From the NCBI GenBank assembly GCA_027717985.1, contig JALLOO010000004.1, positions 1-62,586 on the forward strand: a stretch of 62,586 nt of DNA, given 5' to 3'. Shown here piece by piece: positions 10,037-19,142 of the stretch (position 1 is its first letter; the number at the start of each line of letters is the position of its first letter). Source of the DNA: Patescibacteria group bacterium AH-259-L05 (GTDB lineage Bacteria > Patescibacteriota > Patescibacteriia > UBA2591 > UBA6264). The notes under the pieces were generated by a model. The model was not told the origin of the DNA. It worked only from the letters and a program-made list of their open reading frames with translations, and did no database searches. The position numbers were made by a program, and so were the translations under genes.

Positions 10037-10085
10037 TAAGAGATATGGTCTATTTTTTTATCCAAAAGCAAAAGGATAGCATTCG

Positions 10086-10700
10086 CTATCCTTGTAAGGC
10101 AATTTTGATTACGTCTGGACGTTGCAATGTGTTAACTGAAGCAATGTCGAGCGCCTCGGCTACTAATAAAAGCAGCTCATCTCTAGTTGCTAAAATCACC
10201 TTTTTAGAATTTTGTTTTTGCAAACGGTGCGCATCAGTCAAAATCTTGATATCAGTTTGTCCAATAAGGTCATAAACGGTTATCTTAAAATAATCTATCG
10301 CCTGCTTGTCTCTGGTGGCCTTTCTTTTGAAAAATTTGCGCAGTTTCTCCTGGCCTTCGTTGCTGAAGTCTCTTAATTGCATCCGGGTAATTTTTTCTTT
10401 TACATCAGTTTCTTTTGATTTAAAACGACGCCACTTATTTTGCTTACGCATTTGGAAAAGCATCTTTTTCACCAGTTTTGCCTGTTTTCGAACATAGGGA
10501 CCTCCTCTTACTGACCCCTTGCGACTAATTTTCTTAATTTGCCATGAAACAGCAGATGGAATATAGACATTGAAAAAATGTGTTAAGCAATGTCTCTCTT
10601 TATATTTGAGAAGAATAGAAGTGTCAACAATAATTAATGGCTCGGTAAAGATTTGCTTTTCTTGATAATCAGCAAGCGAACAACATTCTGATTCTGACAC
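10086..10700 (-). CDS. PIN-domain-like protein
   Basis: LIIVDTSILL start and KKVILATRDELLLLVAEALDI acidic motif. Confidence 0.6.
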   Translation of the reverse strand: MSESECCSLADYQEKQIFTEPLIIVDTSILLKYKERHCLTHFFNVYIPSAVSWQIKKISRKGSVRGGPYVRKQAKLVKKMLFQMRKQNKWRRFKSKETDVKEKITRMQLRDFSNEGQEKLRKFFKRKATRDKQAIDYFKITVYDLIGQTDIKILTDAHRLQKQNSKKVILATRDELLLLVAEALDIASVNTLQRPDVIKIALQG

Positions 10701-10863
10701 GTAACCCCCTTTCTTGTTTGTTTGGAAATTTATTGATCAAAGAACCAACCTGTATTATCAATAGTATATCACATTTTACTGTCTATGTCAATAGCACTTG
10801 CTTTTTTATTTGTTAATGATATAATCTACATATAGTTTTTTTTATACAGAGGAAGGAGGAAAC

Positions 10864-11466
10864 ATGAAAAGATATGTAATTGACCCCAAACTTTTCCAAG
10901 AAGCACAGCAAAATGCTGTTATCACAATGAGCACACTTATATCCAAAAATAACACGATAGAAGGTGCAGGAATCATTATTTCAGAAAATAAAGTCCTTGT
11001 GCCACTTCACTGTACCACAGGCAAAACAGTAGTTGTCAAAGATGGAAGAACATATCCGGCGAGAAATGAAGGTTCTTTTCTAGGCGAAGCAGAGATAGCA
11101 GTACTCACGATAAACAATTCTGCATTTCATAAACCTAATCTAAAAATAGGACCTAATCTTGAACAAGGAGAATTTGTTTTTTGGACCGCACCATTTAACA
11201 AATTTAAAAAACCAGTATTTAGTGGATATATTACTACCTCAAGTATTGGCGATGATGATATGGTGTACTATTATGTTGATGGCATTGTTATCCCGGGTAT
11301 GTCTGGAGCCGGCGTATATAACTATAGAGGTGAATTAGTTGGTATGCTCAAGGGCATTCAAACGTATAATGAGGCGAAAATGGGCATTATATTACCGGTT
11401 ACCTATCTTTTGCCATTTATTTACTCATACAGAGAAGATTTACGTCCGCCAAAAGCAGAAGCATAA
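10864..11466 (+). CDS. Trypsin-like serine protease fold protein without a signal peptide
   Basis: VLVPLHCTT (His), EAEIAVL (Asp-strand region), PGMSGAGVYN (Ser). Confidence 0.65.
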   Translation: MKRYVIDPKLFQEAQQNAVITMSTLISKNNTIEGAGIIISENKVLVPLHCTTGKTVVVKDGRTYPARNEGSFLGEAEIAVLTINNSAFHKPNLKIGPNLEQGEFVFWTAPFNKFKKPVFSGYITTSSIGDDDMVYYYVDGIVIPGMSGAGVYNYRGELVGMLKGIQTYNEAKMGIILPVTYLLPFIYSYREDLRPPKAEA

Positions 11467-11656
11467 AATTGCATATTAAAAAGACCGCTTCATATACAGT
11501 GAGTGGTCTTTTTATTTGACTCTTGCTTTTTTTATTTTGTGTGTTACTATAATTCCTAAGGGCGAATCAAATAGAAAAGTTTACTTTTATATTTGTGAGC
11601 CCTGACGGAATTTCAAGCTTTGCTTATATATATGCTATTTGACATTTTATTAATGA

Positions 11657-11729
11657 CGCGGGGTAGAGCAATTGGCAGCTCGCCAGGCCCATAACCTGGA
11701 GGTTGAGGGTTCGAGTCCCTCCCCCGCAA
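11657..11729 (+). tRNA. Initiator-like tRNA-Met (anticodon CAT)
   Basis: CGCGGGG ... CCCCGCAA with C1:A72 mismatch typical of initiators; CCATAA anticodon loop. Confidence 0.88.
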
Positions 11730-11767
11730 TATGGCCCTTCATTGCCTAAAGCAATGGAGGGCAACTT

Positions 11768-11839
11768 GGCAGGGTAGCTCAGCGGTAGAGCACCAGTATC
11801 ATAAACTGGCCGTCACGGGTTCAAATCCCGTCCCTGCTA
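11768..11839 (+). tRNA. tRNA with anticodon CAT (elongator Met or Ile2)
   Basis: GGCAGGG/CCCTGCT acceptor stem, ATCATAA anticodon loop, GGTTCAAATCC T-arm. Confidence 0.88.
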
Positions 11840-11984
11840 CTCTCAAAAAAGCGAGATCATTGCCTCGCTTTTTTGGTTGGGGAAAAGTGGTGTTGACAAG
11901 AACGAACATTTGTGTTATAATGGACAATGAAAGTGAAAGAGAGGTTCTTTCATAAATATCACTCCAAACAAAAGGGAGGAAAAC

Positions 11985-12146
11985 ATGAAAAAGTTTATCG
12001 AGTTGCTTCTAGTCGCAATACCTGTAAGGTTTTATCGGGATTTTCTTTGTAAAGATGCAGGACATATCTGCAGGGACTGTTTTATGCGAAAAGGCTATTA
12101 TTTATGGTACATGGATTCTTTCGGTGAAAAAAGGCCAGGGTTGTAA
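11985..12146 (+). CDS. Small Cys/His protein, 53 aa, missed by the ORF track
   Basis: MKKFIELLLVAIPVRFYRDFLCKDAGHICRDCFMRKGYYLWYMDSFGEKRPGL*; TTGACA/TATAAT promoter, AAGGGAGG RBS, terminator GGCCAGGG..CTCTGGCC-T7. Confidence 0.65.
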   Translation: MKKFIELLLVAIPVRFYRDFLCKDAGHICRDCFMRKGYYLWYMDSFGEKRPGL

Positions 12147-12164
12147 CTCTGGCCCTTTTTTAAG

Positions 12165-12330
12165 AAATAGTGTGCAGCAGGGTGGGGTAGATTAGAGCTT
12201 AAACCCCAAGAGTAAGGGCTACCTCACTTTTCAATCGCTGCCAAACCATTAATTCTCTCATAATCTGGTTCCCCCAGTAGTAGAGCATAGCTCACTACGG
12301 GGCAGGCAACTAAATCCCACGAGGTCTATT
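12165..12330 (+). ncRNA. Candidate structured RNA, class unknown, strand uncertain
   Basis: CCCCAGTAGTAGAGC ATA GCTCACTACGGGG hairpin, GGTAG..CTACC hairpin, AACCA..TGGTT hairpin, closing AAATAG/CTATTT pair followed by T7. Confidence 0.35.
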
Positions 12331-12360
12331 TTTTTATTTAAAACAAAAAACGGCGTGCAT

Positions 12361-13605
12361 TTATTTGCAGCCGTCTTTTTTTATCAGTTTTTTCCAAGTC
12401 ATTGCTGGTATGTAATTCTCTAAAATTTCAATAAAATCTTGTACAAGTGTCGGGCCGCTCAATGTTTTCATCAATCTCCCGTCTACAAATATCGGAGCTT
12501 TCGGATCTTCTCCCGTGCCAGGCAATGAGATTCCAATATCAGCATGTTTTGACTCGCCTGGTCCATTTACCACACATCCCATAACTGCAATATTTAAATC
12601 TTCAACGCCTGGATATCTTTCTTTCCATTGCGGCATTTGTTTTGCAATATATGTGGTAATCTCCTCTGCCATTGCCATAAAAAAGGTGCTGGTTGTGCGT
12701 CCACATCCTGGACACGCAGCAACTGAAAGCATAAAATTTCGTATGCCCAGTGATTGAAGCACATGCTGGCATATATATACCTCTGTTGTGCGATCCTCGT
12801 CTGGGGCAGGGGTTAGTGAAGCTCGAATCGTATCCCCTATTCCTTCCGAGAGCAAACAGGTCAATGCCGCAGTTATGGCAACAATACCTTGTAAGCCCAT
12901 ACCAGCCTCGGTGAGCCCGATATGAAGCGGATAATCACAGCGGCTCGCAAGTACCCGATTAACGGTAACAACATCTGAAACTGACGAAAGTTTTGCGCTC
13001 ACCACAATTTTATTATGAGCAAATCCGAGTTTTTCTGCCTGCTGTGCTGATTCTAATACACTTTCTACCACCGCATCCAAGAGCACCGTATGGGAATCCT
13101 GTGGACTCTGACGTTTTGCATTTTCATCCATGAGACGCGTCAAAAGCTGTTGATCAATTGATCCCCAGTTCACCCCAATGCGTACGGGCTTATTGTTTTT
13201 GATCGCAACCTCGATGATCTGTTGAAAATGCGGATCACGGTTCTTGCCCGCACCAACATTTCCTGGATTAATACGGTACTTATCTAAAGTCTTCGCACAT
13301 TCAGGAAAATCACGCAATAAAATATGTCCGTTATAATGAAAATCGCCGATTAAAGGCACATCTATATCCTGATCTATTAATGCCTTTTTTATCTCTGACA
13401 CCGTTGCTGCGGCTTGCTTGGTATTTACGGTAATACGCACCAACTCAGACCCTGCTTCAAAAAGCTCTCTTATCTGCTTAACCGTAGATTTAACATCTGC
13501 CGTATCAGTATTGGTCATTGATTGAACCCGTATCGGGTTATCTCCACCAATACCAACATCACCGACCATAACAACTTGAGAAACGCGTCTTGTATATGTA
13601 TTCAT
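12361..13605 (-). CDS. ispG: 4-hydroxy-3-methylbut-2-en-1-yl diphosphate synthase
   Basis: [41 protein letters not shown]. Confidence 0.96.
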   Translation of the reverse strand: MNTYTRRVSQVVMVGDVGIGGDNPIRVQSMTNTDTADVKSTVKQIRELFEAGSELVRITVNTKQAAATVSEIKKALIDQDIDVPLIGDFHYNGHILLRDFPECAKTLDKYRINPGNVGAGKNRDPHFQQIIEVAIKNNKPVRIGVNWGSIDQQLLTRLMDENAKRQSPQDSHTVLLDAVVESVLESAQQAEKLGFAHNKIVVSAKLSSVSDVVTVNRVLASRCDYPLHIGLTEAGMGLQGIVAITAALTCLLSEGIGDTIRASLTPAPDEDRTTEVYICQHVLQSLGIRNFMLSVAACPGCGRTTSTFFMAMAEEITTYIAKQMPQWKERYPGVEDLNIAVMGCVVNGPGESKHADIGISLPGTGEDPKAPIFVDGRLMKTLSGPTLVQDFIEILENYIPAMTWKKLIKKDGCK

Positions 13606-14555
13606 TTCCTCTTCCTCTCTGCTTCTTTTCGAAGCCGTTTTAAGGCAGGAGAAGCAAAAGTTATATCTTCATCTATGCCTTGAAGCTCCTCAATATCATC
13701 TGCGCCAAACTCTCGAAGCTTATCAACTACCGCTTGGAGTATACGCTCTGGCGTTGATGCTCCTGAACTTACCCCTATTACGTTCTTATCTTTTAATTGA
13801 TCTTTGTTCAAACCATTCGCATCCTCAATAAAATAGGTGGGAACACCGCAGGAAACAGCAACCTCAAACAAACGATTGGTATTAGAACTCCTCTCTTGAG
13901 ATCCGACAATATATATGATATCAGAAACCTTTGCAAGATTTTTTACTGCATCCTGTCTATACTGTGTTGCATAGCAGATATCTGAAGTCTGTGGCCCTAT
14001 AATAGGGGGGAAACGTTTTTTAAGAGTCTGGATTATCTCTTTGGTCTCATCAACACTCAGAGTTGTCTGTGTTACGTACGCTACTTTTAATGGATTAGAA
14101 ACAACAACACGTTCTGCTTCCTCAACTGACCCTACTACAACCACGTGATCAGGTGCCTCACCCGTCACCCCTATTTCCTCAGGATGTCCTTCGTGGGCAA
14201 TATAAATAATAGTATAATCATCTCGTGCCCAACGCTTAACTTCAAGGTGAACCTTGAGTACCAAGGGACACGTTGCATCAAGAATATCCAGATACTTTTC
14301 ACGCGCTTCATCCCATACGGTTGGCGCTACGCCATGAGCACGTAACACTACTTTTGCTCCTCGCGGTATATGTTTGATTTCCTCAACAAATACAGCTCCT
14401 TTTTGTGCCAATGGCTCAATCGCATGTCTATTATGAACAATCCAGCCATATACATAAACTGGCGAACCATACACTTTAAGCGCAAGATCTACTACCTCAA
14501 TTGCCTGATCAACACCTGCACACGGACCTTGTGGTTTTGCTAATTTAACTTGCAT
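13602..14555 (-). CDS. ispH: 4-hydroxy-3-methylbut-2-enyl diphosphate reductase (start refined to [12 protein letters not shown])
   Basis: [49 protein letters not shown] upstream of 14555. Confidence 0.95.
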   Translation of the reverse strand: MQVKLAKPQGPCAGVDQAIEVVDLALKVYGSPVYVYGWIVHNRHAIEPLAQKGAVFVEEIKHIPRGAKVVLRAHGVAPTVWDEAREKYLDILDATCPLVLKVHLEVKRWARDDYTIIYIAHEGHPEEIGVTGEAPDHVVVVGSVEEAERVVVSNPLKVAYVTQTTLSVDETKEIIQTLKKRFPPIIGPQTSDICYATQYRQDAVKNLAKVSDIIYIVGSQERSSNTNRLFEVAVSCGVPTYFIEDANGLNKDQLKDKNVIGVSSGASTPERILQAVVDKLREFGADDIEELQGIDEDITFASPALKRLRKEAERKRK

Positions 14556-14703
14556 GGAATCCTCCTTTCTCAATGATCTAATTCCTACATACCATATCAA
14601 AAATATGATATGGTGTCAATGCTCTTGACAAAAACTTTGATTTGTGGCAGACTATATACAAAGTTCATTCACATACATAAACCAAACAATCAAGGAGGAA
14701 CAC

Positions 14704-16026
14704 ATGATGTGGAAAAAGTACTTTGGTGCAATACTGGTCATAAGTATTTTCTTTGCCTGCAGCTTTGATAGCCCGACGAAACCAACGCAAGAACAACCGG
14801 AAACAGTACTGAATGATACAACGCGCTATATTATAACATTTGAAACAGCCGAGGGCGCCGATATAGCAGAGATGATTTTTACGACCTTATTTGGCTATAA
14901 CATCTTTTACGTTGCTACAGAAATCCACAGCCTTATTGTTGATATGCCGCGGTTAAAAACATTGTCAAAAACAGTTTCAAGTCCGGGAGGAAGTTTTCGT
15001 CTTGAAAAGGTCACAGGAGAGCTACGCGCAACCTTTACAACTGCAAGTGGTGATGAATTTAATGCAATGTATGTAGAGGAAGATGATCCAAAAATGTATT
15101 GGCAGCTCAATACTGATACATATGAACTCCAGGGAGATACCAGCTGGCTTTGGCATATCAATATGATTCAAGCAGATCAATCATGGAATGCTGGTTTTAA
15201 AGGAGATGGAGTAACAACCATCTATACTGATGGAGGATTATGTCCTGACTATCAATCACATCCAGCATTTGCTGCCATTGATACCTCTATATCATTTAAC
15301 CCCTATACTGATTCAACTGATATAGAGGCAGACAAATACGAAACAAACCATGGATCTCTTGTTTTCTATTTAGGAGTAGGACAACCTTATCCTTATCAAG
15401 AAAACCAGTACTTGAGTGGTGTAGCTCCTGGGAGCAGAGCTGGATTGGTTAAACTATTTGAAATGCCGTGGGCGTCTCGGGCAATGGCAATTAAAGCAAC
15501 TGATATCGCCATCGACTTTAACCCGGACGTCATCTCAATGAGCTGGGGCGGCGGCGGAAAATCACCCACACTTCAATTACTTTTTGAAAAAGCTTATGAA
15601 AAAAGAATTGTACTGGTGGCCGCTGCTGGAAATGATGATGATTCTCCTGTACTGTATCCTGCGGGCTATTCCCAGGTCATTGCAGTCGGCGCTGTTTACG
15701 GTAATGGAGAAAAAGCATATTTTAGTAATTATGGACAAGACCTTGAAATTATGGCGCCAGGAGTAAATGTTACATCATTTTATGGTTGTGAAATTGGAGC
15801 AGCTTCTGGAACCTCTGTGTCAACGCCTTTGGTTGCAGGAGCAATAGCACTGTATATTCAAAAGTATAGGCAGATCAGAAATAATGCTTATACTAGACCA
15901 TCGCTTCTGATGCTTCGCTATCATTTACACAATTCTGCAGAAAAAGAAAATATGGGCAATAACGACTGGACTAATTACATGGGCTTTGGAATCGTAAAAG
16001 CCATGAATTTATTAGCGCAACTTTGA
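14704..16026 (+). CDS. Lipoprotein subtilisin-like (S8) serine protease
   Basis: Signal MMWKKYFGAILVISIFFAC lipobox; TIYTDGG, NHGSLVFYLG, AAAGNDDD, GTSVSTPLVAGAIALY. Confidence 0.85.
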   Translation: MMWKKYFGAILVISIFFACSFDSPTKPTQEQPETVLNDTTRYIITFETAEGADIAEMIFTTLFGYNIFYVATEIHSLIVDMPRLKTLSKTVSSPGGSFRLEKVTGELRATFTTASGDEFNAMYVEEDDPKMYWQLNTDTYELQGDTSWLWHINMIQADQSWNAGFKGDGVTTIYTDGGLCPDYQSHPAFAAIDTSISFNPYTDSTDIEADKYETNHGSLVFYLGVGQPYPYQENQYLSGVAPGSRAGLVKLFEMPWASRAMAIKATDIAIDFNPDVISMSWGGGGKSPTLQLLFEKAYEKRIVLVAAAGNDDDSPVLYPAGYSQVIAVGAVYGNGEKAYFSNYGQDLEIMAPGVNVTSFYGCEIGAASGTSVSTPLVAGAIALYIQKYRQIRNNAYTRPSLLMLRYHLHNSAEKENMGNNDWTNYMGFGIVKAMNLLAQL

Positions 16027-16099
16027 TTAGCAAACGTCATAAAAAGCTCTCATCGCACTATTGATGAAGAGCTTTTTACTTTTGATATATAATGCAAAA

Positions 16100-16636
16100 C
16101 TACTTTTGGTGTAAAATGTTGAATCGTTTTGTCAAAAATTCTATGACAAAAACTGCAAGGATGGCAGTAACAATCCCGCCTACAATATCAATGGGGTAAT
16201 GAACACCAACAAATATTCTGCTTAACCCAACTAAAAAAGCAGGGATTAATAAAATTAAGCCAAACTTTTTCCAATCAACTAATACGCTGAATACCATGAC
16301 AAACGCAAGAGAGGTATGCCCTGAGGGAAAAGAATAGTCAGTAGGAGGAACGAAAAACTTTGTTAATTGATAAATTTCATTATGCGTTATAAACGGGCGA
16401 GGACGAGCGACGACTTGATTGGTTATATATTCAACAAGAGCGACAAGAATAACCGCGCTTATGATTTTAACTGCCATGATACCAATTTTTTTTCTTTTTT
16501 TTGAGAAAAAATATACCCCAAAAATAATAAGAGGAAGGGCATAAATTAAAAAATCAGAAAATATAATGCCTATCATATCAAGCCACAACCACTTGCCTGC
16601 AAAGCTATTAATAAATGTAAGTAAAGAATAATCCAT
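16100..16636 (-). CDS. PAP2 superfamily phosphatase
   Basis: KxxxxxxRP-like ARPRPF, YSFPSGHTSLAF, SRIFVGVHYPIDIVGG. Confidence 0.9.
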   Translation of the reverse strand: MDYSLLTFINSFAGKWLWLDMIGIIFSDFLIYALPLIIFGVYFFSKKRKKIGIMAVKIISAVILVALVEYITNQVVARPRPFITHNEIYQLTKFFVPPTDYSFPSGHTSLAFVMVFSVLVDWKKFGLILLIPAFLVGLSRIFVGVHYPIDIVGGIVTAILAVFVIEFLTKRFNILHQK

Positions 16637-17052
16637 TATTCGCCTACTACTTTAACAATTAAAGTCCTCTCACGAGATCGGTTATCAAAATCGCATAGTA
16701 CAACATTCTCCCACGTACCTAAGGTCATTTTACCTTTGCTGATCGGAACAGCTAACGATGGTCCGATTAAACTGGCGCGCAGATGTGAAAATCCATTATC
16801 ATCGCCCCAGGTTGCACCATGGTGATACTGTTTATTCTTTGGTATAATCTTTTCTAACAATTCTTCAAAATCTTTAACTAAATTCGGCTCATGTTCAATC
16901 GTAGTAATCGCCGAGGTCGAGCTCGTACTAAAAACCACGACAATCCCCTCTTTTATTTTGGAATCAGATACAATATCACTAACGCGATCGGTTATATCAA
17001 CAACATCGCAAAACCCTTTGGTTGAAACACTGATTTCTTCTTGATATGTCAT
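16636..17052 (-). CDS. YjbQ/UPF0047 family protein (start refined to MTYQEE)
   Basis: STSAITTIEHEPNL, NGFSHLRASLIGPSLAVPISKGKMTLGTWENVVLCDFD. Confidence 0.85.
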   Translation of the reverse strand: MTYQEEISVSTKGFCDVVDITDRVSDIVSDSKIKEGIVVVFSTSSTSAITTIEHEPNLVKDFEELLEKIIPKNKQYHHGATWGDDNGFSHLRASLIGPSLAVPISKGKMTLGTWENVVLCDFDNRSRERTLIVKVVGE

Positions 17053-17116
17053 ATATATTAGTCTATTATAAAAATAAACACTTAACAACTGGTATTTTCT
17101 TTGATACAATCATACC

Positions 17117-17434
17117 ATGGCAAAAATAACTAAACAACACATTATCAAAGCTCTTCAGCAATGTATTGATCCTGAACTTCGCATTGATATATGGAGCTTA
17201 GGGTTAATTTATGACATTCGTATAAAAACGAAAGATAAACAAACCATTGTTGATATTACGGCGACCTTAACCACGCCTGCATGCGCGCTTGGCCCTCATA
17301 TCTTACAAGACATTACCACTAACGTAGAAAAAATATCTGGTGTTAAACAATGCAATGTGGTCATTACCTTTGAGCCGCGCTGGACGCCAGAGAAAATGAC
17401 TGAAGAAGCAAAAGCACAATTAGGATTTTTATAA
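17117..17434 (+). CDS. DUF59/MIP18 family Fe-S assembly factor
   Basis: CIDPELRIDIWSLGLIYDI, TTPACALGPHILQDI, FEPRWTPEKMTEEAKAQLG. Confidence 0.85.
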   Translation: MAKITKQHIIKALQQCIDPELRIDIWSLGLIYDIRIKTKDKQTIVDITATLTTPACALGPHILQDITTNVEKISGVKQCNVVITFEPRWTPEKMTEEAKAQLGFL

Positions 17435-17502
17435 AGGTCTTGACACTTTTAGCCAATTCTTCTATACTACTAAGGTAACTAACAAATAAAAGGAGAAACA
17501 CT

Positions 17503-18357
17503 ATGGCACAATCGAAAAGTAACGTACTCACGGTCAATTACCAATCAAAAGATGCTCCGCAAACGTTTGTACGATCACTGAAAAGTACTGGCTTTGCGGT
17601 TATCTCAAATCATGGAATTAAACACTCGCTGATTACCAAAGTATATAATGAATGGAAAAAATTCTTTGCAAGCACGGCAAAACATGACTATTTGCGTGAT
17701 AAAGGAAAACAGGCTGGCTATTTCCCTTTTCTCTCTGAAAATGCAAAAGGATATTCTAAAAAGGATCTGAAAGAATTCTATCACTTCTATCTCTGGGGAC
17801 GATTGCCGAAAGGAATGAGCAACGCCACGAAAAAACTGTTTAAGCAATTGGTCGCGTGCGCTGCAACGCTTCTTCAATGGACAGAAGAACAAACACCTGA
17901 AACTGTACGATCGCAATTTTCTATGCCACTTCCTGAAATGATCAAGGGGAGCAACCGAAATCTCCTCAGAATTATCCACTATCCGCCGCTCACCGGGAAA
18001 GAAGAGGAAGGCACGGTACGAGCAGCTGCCCATGAAGATATTAATCTTTTGACCGTACTCGTTGCGGGAACACAAATCGGACTTCAGGCACAAGATCTTG
18101 AAGGAAACTGGCATATGGTCTCCTGTGACCCGGGAATGCTGGTGGTAAATGCTGGTGATATGCTCAAAATGTGCTCAGGCGGCTATTATCCCTCAACCAA
18201 ACACCGTGTTATCAATCCAACAGGTGAAGATGCAAAAAAATCTCGATATTCTATGCCGCTCTTCCTCCATCCGCGTGATGAGGTCAGACTTTCCAAGACC
18301 CATACAGCCAAGAGTTATCTATTAGAACGGCTGGAAGAAATTGGCTTGAAAAAATAA
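17503..18357 (+). CDS. Isopenicillin-N-synthase-like Fe(II)/2-oxoglutarate oxygenase
   Basis: Fe ligands HEDINLLT (HxD) and TKHRVINP (H), KKSRYSMPLF (RxS); promoter TTGACA-17-TATACT. Confidence 0.8.
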   Translation: MAQSKSNVLTVNYQSKDAPQTFVRSLKSTGFAVISNHGIKHSLITKVYNEWKKFFASTAKHDYLRDKGKQAGYFPFLSENAKGYSKKDLKEFYHFYLWGRLPKGMSNATKKLFKQLVACAATLLQWTEEQTPETVRSQFSMPLPEMIKGSNRNLLRIIHYPPLTGKEEEGTVRAAAHEDINLLTVLVAGTQIGLQAQDLEGNWHMVSCDPGMLVVNAGDMLKMCSGGYYPSTKHRVINPTGEDAKKSRYSMPLFLHPRDEVRLSKTHTAKSYLLERLEEIGLKK

Positions 18358-18438
18358 AGTACTAAAATAAAAAAGAAATAAAAAAGACTCTGATTACTAT
18401 ATCAGAGTTTTTTTCTTGACGTAGGTAGGTGTATATGC

Positions 18439-18466
18439 TATACTAAATCTGTTCTTTTCAAAAACA
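18439..18466 (+). promoter_or_regulatory. -10 (TATACT) and boxA-like leader GTTCTTTTCAAAAAC of the SufT-like gene
   Basis: TATACT 18439-18444, 6 nt, GTTCTTTT from 18451. Confidence 0.6.
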
Positions 18467-18486
18467 TCAACAGGGAGGTAGTAACG

Positions 18487-19032
18487 ATGAAAAGTAATGA
18501 AGTTGTTACCTTGCGTCGTGATTGTGAAGGAACATTGATTCCTGCAGGCACTAAAGTTGCTCTCAGGAAAGGTCACGAGGTGAGAATCACCCAATCGCTT
18601 GGAGGAAACTATACAGTAGTTATCCATGATAATATGGTACGTATTGATAGCAAAGATGCTGATGCGCTTGGAAAAGAACCTATAAGTTCATCAAAGGGCA
18701 TCAAGCTAACAGGTAATAGAACGATTGAGGAATTAGTATGGGAACAGATGAAAACGTGCTATGATCCTGAAATTCCGGTCAACATTGTTGATCTCGGCCT
18801 CATCTACTCTTGTGAAATCAAACAGTTGTCAGACCACGGAAACAAGGTAGAGATAAAAATGACACTAACCGCTCCTGGCTGCGGCATGGGAAATATTATT
18901 GCGGATGAGGTTAAGAATAAGGTTCTATCCATACCTGGTGTTACCGAAGCAAGTGTAGAGCTGGTCTGGGATCCGCAATGGAATCAAAGTATGATGTCTG
19001 AAACAGCTAAACTTCAACTCGGGATGTTATAA
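18487..19032 (+). CDS. SufT-like protein (N-terminal extension + DUF59)
   Basis: YDPEIPVNIVDLGLIYSCEI, LTAPGCGMGNIIADEVKNKV, WDPQWNQSMMSETAKLQLGML. Confidence 0.82.
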   Translation: MKSNEVVTLRRDCEGTLIPAGTKVALRKGHEVRITQSLGGNYTVVIHDNMVRIDSKDADALGKEPISSSKGIKLTGNRTIEELVWEQMKTCYDPEIPVNIVDLGLIYSCEIKQLSDHGNKVEIKMTLTAPGCGMGNIIADEVKNKVLSIPGVTEASVELVWDPQWNQSMMSETAKLQLGML

Positions 19033-19056
19033 CAATTCAAACATATTGCTCTGATA

Positions 19057-19119
19057 TCCACACAACCTCCTCTTGATTTTTTTCACTATGTGTGCTATAG
19101 TATTACTGCTCTTTAAAAC
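19057..19119 (+). promoter_or_regulatory. Promoter (duplicated, see 20124) and boxA-like TGCTCTTTAAAAC
   Basis: TTGATT, 17 nt spacer, TATAGT 19096-19101, TGCTCTTTAAAAC 19107-19119. Confidence 0.65.
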
Positions 19120-19142
19120 CAAAACATGAAAGGGAAAAAATA

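Noticed and set aside
9793-10071. 92 aa minus-strand ORF
   Set aside because: Antisense to a small plus-strand gene with promoter, RBS and terminator; overlaps regulatory DNA.
12165-12330. RNase P RNA
   Set aside because: Too short and lacks the conserved GAGGAAAGTCC and ACAGAAA motifs.
17605-18114. 169 aa minus-strand ORF
   Set aside because: Antisense to the 2OG oxygenase with conserved catalytic motifs; likely spurious.
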